Source of the DNA: Anaerobacillus sp.
Lineage (GTDB): Bacteria > Bacillota > Bacilli > Bacillales_H > Anaerobacillaceae
Direction of reading: 5' to 3'
Assembly (NCBI GenBank): GCA_007120055.1
Contig: SKOL01000779.1
Location: 1 to 8,226 of the forward strand
Length of the DNA stretch: 8,226 nucleotides
Below, piece after piece: positions 5,608 through 8,226 of the stretch. Under the pieces are notes generated by a model that was given only the letters and a program-made list of their open reading frames with translations, did no database searches and had not been told where the DNA came from. Both the position numbers and the translations under genes were made by a program. Each line of letters starts with the position of its first letter. Position 1 is the first letter of the stretch.

Positions 5608-5831
5608 CTACTTTTTCTTTAAGGAAATAACTAATAATACGATTCCAACTACTAAAAATATCGGAGTAAAGATGTTATCAAAAAAAGAATATTCTTCGAT
5701 AGTCGGATATGAACCCGCCGTCTTTATTAGCGCAAGCCAGTGTACAGTAGAGCTCAAGCGTTCAATTGAATAAATTAAACCACTAGTTAAAATAAATACA
5801 GAACCTAAAATTAAACTTGTGTTTTTTTCAT
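5608..5831 (-). pseudogene. Two-helix small membrane protein, frameshifted at an A-run right after its ATG
   Basis: A very strong ribosome binding site (GAGGGGGGAG) is followed five bases later by ATG (5829-5831) and seven A's. In that frame translation ends after six residues (MKKTQV then TAA). The long open frame, ending in a basic VVGIVLLVISLKKK, is offset. One more A in the run would give MKKNTSLILGSVFILTSG, a normal start for a 74-residue protein with helices near residues 5-22 and 54-70. No start codon suitable for the long frame lies after the ribosome binding site. A GTG at 5877 would open that frame earlier but places the ribosome binding site inside the gene, so it is a poor choice. 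Real decay, slippage-based switching and an assembly error are all possible. Family not recognised. Confidence 0.7.
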
Positions 5832-5870
5832 CTGTTCTCCCCCCTCTTTTCTGCTCAATACTAAAACAAA

Positions 5871-5910
5871 GCGCCACTGCTGCTATTGCAGTAACGCGTT
5901 ACTTTAAGTG
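5871..5910 (-). repeat. Boundary element 8 with a 14-bp perfect palindrome
   Basis: In gene sense it reads CACTTAAAGTAACGCGTTAC and then TGCAATAGCAGCAG. AGTAACGCGTTACT at 5890-5903 is a perfect palindrome that contains the core-like TAACG. It lies between the stop of the 5937-6533 gene and the next ribosome binding site. Confidence 0.5.
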
Positions 5911-5936
5911 AATACAATCACAATTTGCTATAAAAC

Positions 5937-6533
5937 CTACCAATTGAGGTATTGATGTTGAAAAACTATAGAAGGCTCTTGTATATCTTTCATCATCTCC
6001 ACCCAATACGTTCGTTTAATTATATCGTTAGAAACATTATAGCGACTGGACACTTCATTCCATGCAACGGTGGTTTCATATATGAGTTCTAACATTGATT
6101 GCACTTTCGTTGGGAATGTGATCGAATCCATTCTATCCAAGTTATCTTCTAAGAAATTCTCTTCTATATATTCTAAATAATTGGCAATTAAATAAGATGT
6201 GCTTTTCGTTGCGTTTTCTAATCCTTGCGCACGACGAGGATATATGGCTCTACCCATTTTTTCCATTTCATAACTAGCATCTTCTATGACTATTAATGCC
6301 CTATTTAGTTGTTTCCATTGAGCATATGGAATTTGATTTTCAGTCATTGCAGTATGTAAAATGCTCGAGGCAAGATGCACCTCTTTTTGGAACGAATGCA
6401 TCATTTGCATTAGATGCGGGTTTAAATAGTCTTGTTGATTACTCACCTCACTATGTTTCTTAAAACCGTAAAAAACACTAATTAATAATAGTAAAATTAA
6501 TAGATAATATCTCTTTTTTGTAATTTGAACCAC
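5937..6533 (-). CDS. N-terminally anchored helical extracytoplasmic protein, intact parent of the 122-458 copy
   Basis: A frame open from 6566, but GTG 6533 is the best start: GAGGGG lies six bases upstream, giving 198 residues. The N-terminus is basic (ITKKRYY) and followed by one hydrophobic segment at about residues 9-23. The remainder is helical and charged, including LMQMMHSFQKEVHLASSIL, EDASYEMEKMGRAIYPRRA and NYLEYIEENFLEDN, and likely lies outside the membrane. No catalytic motif is visible and the family is not recognised. In overall plan it resembles the protein at 4376-4942. A shortened, inactivated copy lies at the left of the window. Comparing the two shows that the upstream region, including a 17-bp near-palindrome, was copied with the gene. 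The intact frame suggests this copy is still functional. Confidence 0.85.
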   Translation of the reverse strand: MVQITKKRYYLLILLLLISVFYGFKKHSEVSNQQDYLNPHLMQMMHSFQKEVHLASSILHTAMTENQIPYAQWKQLNRALIVIEDASYEMEKMGRAIYPRRAQGLENATKSTSYLIANYLEYIEENFLEDNLDRMDSITFPTKVQSMLELIYETTVAWNEVSSRYNVSNDIIKRTYWVEMMKDIQEPSIVFQHQYLNW

Positions 6534-6558
6534 AAGCAACCCCTCAAATCTGTAAAAA

Positions 6559-6575
6559 GTTAACAAATTGTTGAC
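6559..6575. promoter_or_regulatory. 17-bp near-palindrome upstream of the anchored helical protein gene
   Basis: GTTAACAAATTGTTGAC reads almost the same on both strands, apart from one mismatched pair and the central base. It ends 26 bases before the GTG start and is identical in the duplicate at 424-440, although bases around it differ. It may be an operator or an mRNA hairpin; there is no direct evidence for either. Confidence 0.35.
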
Positions 6576-6607
6576 CTCGACACATTAAAGCTCTTTAGAC
6601 TTACATA

Positions 6608-6636
6608 ATTTGAACTAGAGATACCCGTTAGCTTAA
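6608..6636 (-). repeat. Boundary element 9
   Basis: In gene sense it reads TTAAGCTAACGGGTATCTCT then AGTTCAAAT, one of the best consensus matches. Its TAA (6628-6630) is itself the stop codon of the DUF3953-like gene. The duplicated segment described at 122-458 ends 15 bases beyond it. Confidence 0.65.
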
Positions 6637-6867
6637 TAAACCATTTATACTGACAAATAAAACAAACCCAGAACAAAGAAAAAGAAAAATACTTGTCACT
6701 TTTCGTTTCTCTTGAAATTGAGTAATTCCCAAAACTAAAAGCATTATCCCTAAGAGTAATTGCGTTTGAAAAAGTATTCCGTATTCACCCGTTATTAAAC
6801 TATACGCTGATAAAGAAAGTACAACTAATGCTAAAATTGTTTGTGTTATTTTCAACCATAATTTCAA
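6628..6867 (-). CDS. DUF3953-like small three-helix membrane protein
   Basis: A 79-residue ORF starting at TTG 6867, ten bases after AGGAGG; the ATG a few codons in is a less likely alternative. Hydrophobic segments lie near residues 8-25, 34-49 and 58-75. A short loop, LITGEYG, separates the first two helices and a basic loop, QFQEKRKVTS, separates the last two. Length, three-helix layout and the pattern of a charged loop followed by a final helix ending in FVSI are those of the small Bacillus membrane proteins grouped as DUF3953 (YczI type). No function is established for that family as far as I know. The stop codon lies within boundary element 9. The frame is intact. Confidence 0.75.
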   Translation of the reverse strand: MKLWLKITQTILALVVLSLSAYSLITGEYGILFQTQLLLGIMLLVLGITQFQEKRKVTSIFLFLCSGFVLFVSINGLLS

Positions 6868-6904
6868 TCAAATTCCACCTCCTATTTTTTTACAAACCTG
6901 CTTC

Positions 6905-6979
6905 AATACTGCGCTTGGAAGAGGATCCGTCGCAACGACAGCTTATTTTTTACTAATGTATAAATGAATGACGTTTTAA
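6905..6979 (-). repeat. Boundary element 10, diverged
   Basis: In gene sense TTAAAACGTCATTC, overlapping the TAA of the 6976-7218 gene, is followed by CATTAGTAAAAAATAAG. This resembles TTAAACTAACG and CATTAGTTCAAA of element 12 but with a longer gap. A small GTCG/CGAC hairpin lies at 6929-6939. It is a weak member, included by position and partial match. Confidence 0.35.
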
Positions 6980-7218
6980 TTCTTTGGCATAGTAAAAGTT
7001 GTTGTAATACTTTTATCTTTCTCTAATTTTTCATAAATTTCTTTTATTACTTCTAATGCCCTTTCATTTGAGTCATATTTTCCTAATACCCTATCCCAAA
7101 AAACAAGTAAACTTCTACTTACAATACCTTCTATGTTGGTCCCATTCGCTGTCTTTCTAATTCTAATTTCTTTTACATTTAATAAATTATTCTTATCTTG
7201 TGTGATTATCCATAACAT
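6976..7218 (-). CDS. Small soluble protein of unknown function
   Basis: An intact 80-residue ORF. ATG 7218 follows GAGGGGAG by six bases. It has no signal peptide or membrane helix, so it should be cytosolic, unlike most of its neighbours. It opens with MLWIITQDKNNLLNVKEI and has a central LGKYDSNERALEVIKEIYEK stretch followed by a short strand, ITTTFTMP. This beta-then-helix layout, with the 'L-G-x-Y-x-S-x-E-x-A-x-x-V' run, is seen in many small uncharacterised Firmicute proteins, chromosomal and phage-borne. I cannot name a family with confidence. Elements 10 and 11 flank it. Confidence 0.78.
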   Translation of the reverse strand: MLWIITQDKNNLLNVKEIRIRKTANGTNIEGIVSRSLLVFWDRVLGKYDSNERALEVIKEIYEKLEKDKSITTTFTMPKN

Positions 7219-7238
7219 TAAATACTCCCCTCTCTTTC

Positions 7239-7290
7239 AAAAATTTAGCGATAACCTTTACTCAGTTATCGCATATCGTTTGTTTAAGAA
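7239..7290 (-). repeat. Boundary element 11
   Basis: In gene sense it reads TTAAACAAACGATATGCGAT and so on, starting seven bases after the stop of the DUF1871-like gene. A perfect 8-bp inverted repeat, GCGATAAC (7248-7255) and GTTATCGC (7265-7272), has a 9-base loop. The tail TAAATTTTTG after it is too weak for a sure terminator call. Confidence 0.65.
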
Positions 7291-7294
7291 GAAA

Positions 7295-7579
7295 CTACTT
7301 TTTCTGTTTAGTTTCTGCCCAAATTTTTCGGGAAACTGGCAAACACTCTTCCTCTGAAAAGCTCCAACCAAACGCTTTAGTAAAAATCTGTGCAATGCCA
7401 TCTGAAAGAGTATTTACAGTGTCAACATTACTTAATAAAGAAACAATTCTTGCTATTTCAAACTCATATTCATCGTCAGGTGCAGAAGGCAACAACCCAA
7501 CAGGGTCCCATTCATTAACTATCTTTTTTACTATATTAAATGTCGCATTATATTTCTCTTTAAGATGTTTATTTGACAA
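7295..7579 (-). CDS. DUF1871-like small soluble protein (YugE type)
   Basis: A 94-residue intact ORF. TTG 7579 is preceded by AAAGGGGAG at about eight bases. It has no signal or membrane segment. The N-terminal helix leads to the motif VNEWDPVGLLPSAPDDEYEF (residues 21-40), then EIARIVSLLSNV, a second helix, and a C-terminal FSEEECLPVSRKIW. The W-D-P-x-G-L-L and P-D-D-E-Y signature with the E-E-C-L-P end is what I associate with the DUF1871 family, which includes B. subtilis YugE. Its biochemical role is not established. Recognition is from memory of the motif, not from a search. Elements 11 and 12 flank it. Confidence 0.78.
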   Translation of the reverse strand: MSNKHLKEKYNATFNIVKKIVNEWDPVGLLPSAPDDEYEFEIARIVSLLSNVDTVNTLSDGIAQIFTKAFGWSFSEEECLPVSRKIWAETKQKK

Positions 7580-7616
7580 TAAAAAATCTCCCCTTTAGGT
7601 TGCACAACAACTAATT

Positions 7617-7649
7617 CCTTTTTTTGAACTAATGCTTCCGTTAGTTTAA
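7617..7649 (-). repeat. Boundary element 12, best consensus copy
   Basis: In gene sense it reads TTAAACTAACGGAAGCATTA then GTTCAAAAAAAGG, ten bases after the stop of the last lipoprotein gene. AACTAA and TTAGTT form a perfect 6-bp inverted repeat around CGGAAGCA. The hairpin is followed by A's, not T's, so it is not an intrinsic terminator in the gene direction. Confidence 0.7.
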
Positions 7650-7659
7650 TAAATTTAAT

Positions 7660-8166
7660 TTATTGTAATGACTCAATAACCTTATTGAATTCATTTTCCT
7701 CAAGCCCGACTGAAACGACTCTGTAATAAGGATACATCGAAATTTCGTCTCTAGGTATGATAGGTATAAATGAAAACTGAAAAAATTCTTTGTTTGGAGT
7801 TTTTTTGTACTCTCCAACAAAATCGCCAATTTTTAGATAAGTGAAATCAGGACTCTTATCATACGGATTTTCTCCTGTTTCGGCAAACTTTAAAAGTCTT
7901 TCCCAATTTAAATAGGTGTGGTCATCTTGTGTGATATGAATGCGTTTTGTTCCGTCTCCATTTTCATAAGATATTCTAAACAAGTTGTAATCTGTAATTA
8001 CACTTTTGAACTTTAAATCAGAAGGGATATATTCTGGTAGTAATACATGATATTCAATATCCTCAATTGCATCATCAATTACTTGTTGCTCATCTACATT
8101 ATTCGAACAACCTACTATTAAGACAGAAACAATAGTTAAACAAAAATAGAATAATTTTTTTCTCAT
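7660..8166 (-). CDS. Small lipoprotein of unknown function
   Basis: An intact 168-residue ORF. ATG 8166 follows TTAGGAGG by seven bases. The signal peptide (MRKKLFYFCLTIVSVLIVGC) has a lipobox IVGC, placing the lipidated Cys at residue 20 and the protein on the outer membrane face. An acidic linker (residues 22-39) leads to HVLLPEYIPSDLKFKSV. A 'LP-x-Y-I/L-P' strand like this opens DUF4367-type domains found on the outside of Bacillus anti-sigma and related proteins, so a remote relation is possible. Later segments such as KRIHITQDDH fit such a beta domain, but the match is weak. It is the first unit of the array as seen here; another boundary element begins at the right edge. Confidence 0.85.
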   Translation of the reverse strand: MRKKLFYFCLTIVSVLIVGCSNNVDEQQVIDDAIEDIEYHVLLPEYIPSDLKFKSVITDYNLFRISYENGDGTKRIHITQDDHTYLNWERLLKFAETGENPYDKSPDFTYLKIGDFVGEYKKTPNKEFFQFSFIPIIPRDEISMYPYYRVVSVGLEENEFNKVIESLQ

Positions 8167-8193
8167 AGTTCAACCTCCTAAATAACTCTTTAA

Positions 8194-8226
8194 ACAAGAA
8201 TAGCAACAACTTCTTGTGCTAAACTG
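8194..8226 (-). repeat. Boundary element 13, cut by the window edge
   Basis: In gene sense CAGTTTAGCACAAGAAG resembles the second half of element 2 (ATAGTTTAGTAA). A 7-bp inverted repeat, ACAAGAA (8194-8200) and TTCTTGT (8211-8217), follows. The expected CTAACG core would lie just outside the window. Confidence 0.4.

Noticed and set aside
7133..7598. Two plus-strand frames (7133-7357 and 7395-7598)
   Set aside because: Antisense shadows of the small soluble protein and the DUF1871-like gene; Phe/Ser/Leu-rich with no ribosome binding sites.
7239..7649. Elements 11 and 12 as intrinsic terminators
   Set aside because: Their hairpins are short and not followed by a proper T-run in the direction of transcription.
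7641..7829. 62-codon minus-strand frame
   Set aside because: Shadow of the lipoprotein gene 7660-8166 in another frame, running into element 12.
1053..8226. Elements as integron attC sites
   Set aside because: CTAAC resembles part of the R'' box, but a matching GTTRRRY box at the other end and the paired L boxes are not consistently present, and no integrase is in the window. The analogy is kept only as a hypothesis.
1053..8226. CRISPR array
   Set aside because: The repeats are diverged, spaced by whole genes and not by uniform spacers, and there are no cas genes.

Overview
The window is AT-rich DNA that looks like the chromosome of a low-GC Gram-positive bacterium of the Bacillaceae or a close relative. 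The evidence is the strong G-rich ribosome binding sites (AGGAGG, GGGGGG), frequent TTG and GTG starts, Gram-positive type lipoboxes, and small proteins of families known mainly from Bacillus (DUF3953-like, DUF1871-like, a DUF5050-type propeller). Assignment is by inspection only.

Layout. A plus-strand coding fragment with a zinc-ribbon-like Cys pattern enters from the left edge and runs antisense into a degraded gene copy (122-458). Everything else, 487-8166, is a one-directional minus-strand array of about fourteen small single-gene units. Most encode membrane proteins, lipoproteins or N-terminally anchored extracytoplasmic proteins; two encode small soluble proteins. There is no recognisable enzyme, regulator, recombinase, RNA gene or CRISPR array. 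In transcription order (right to left) the units are: lipoprotein (8166-7660); DUF1871-like (7579-7295); small soluble protein (7218-6976); DUF3953-like membrane protein (6867-6628); anchored helical protein (6533-5937); two-helix membrane protein broken after its start (5831-5608); two microproteins of 31 and 34 residues (5501-5406, 5295-5191) followed by the only convincing terminator (5112-5151); anchored helical protein (4942-4376); frameshifted anchored protein (4256-3821); propeller lipoprotein (3634-2624); membrane protein (2427-1768); broken lipoprotein (1568-1075); membrane protein with an internal stop (1032-487).

Two things stand out. First, almost every unit is followed, at or just after its stop codon, by a diverged copy of one short element: a CTAACG-like core, usually then a GC(g/a)ATAGTT-like segment and small inverted repeats. 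The array is therefore laid out as gene plus boundary element, repeated. It resembles a cassette array in form, but I see no integrase and no proper attC site. Second, decay is heavy. One unit was duplicated and lost 317 bp, one has an in-frame nonsense codon, three are frameshifted (one within the first codons), and two have AUA or AUU where a start codon should be. Some of these could be sequencing errors in A-runs. I cannot assign a joint function; the contents suggest cell-surface accessory proteins gained, duplicated and lost as single units.
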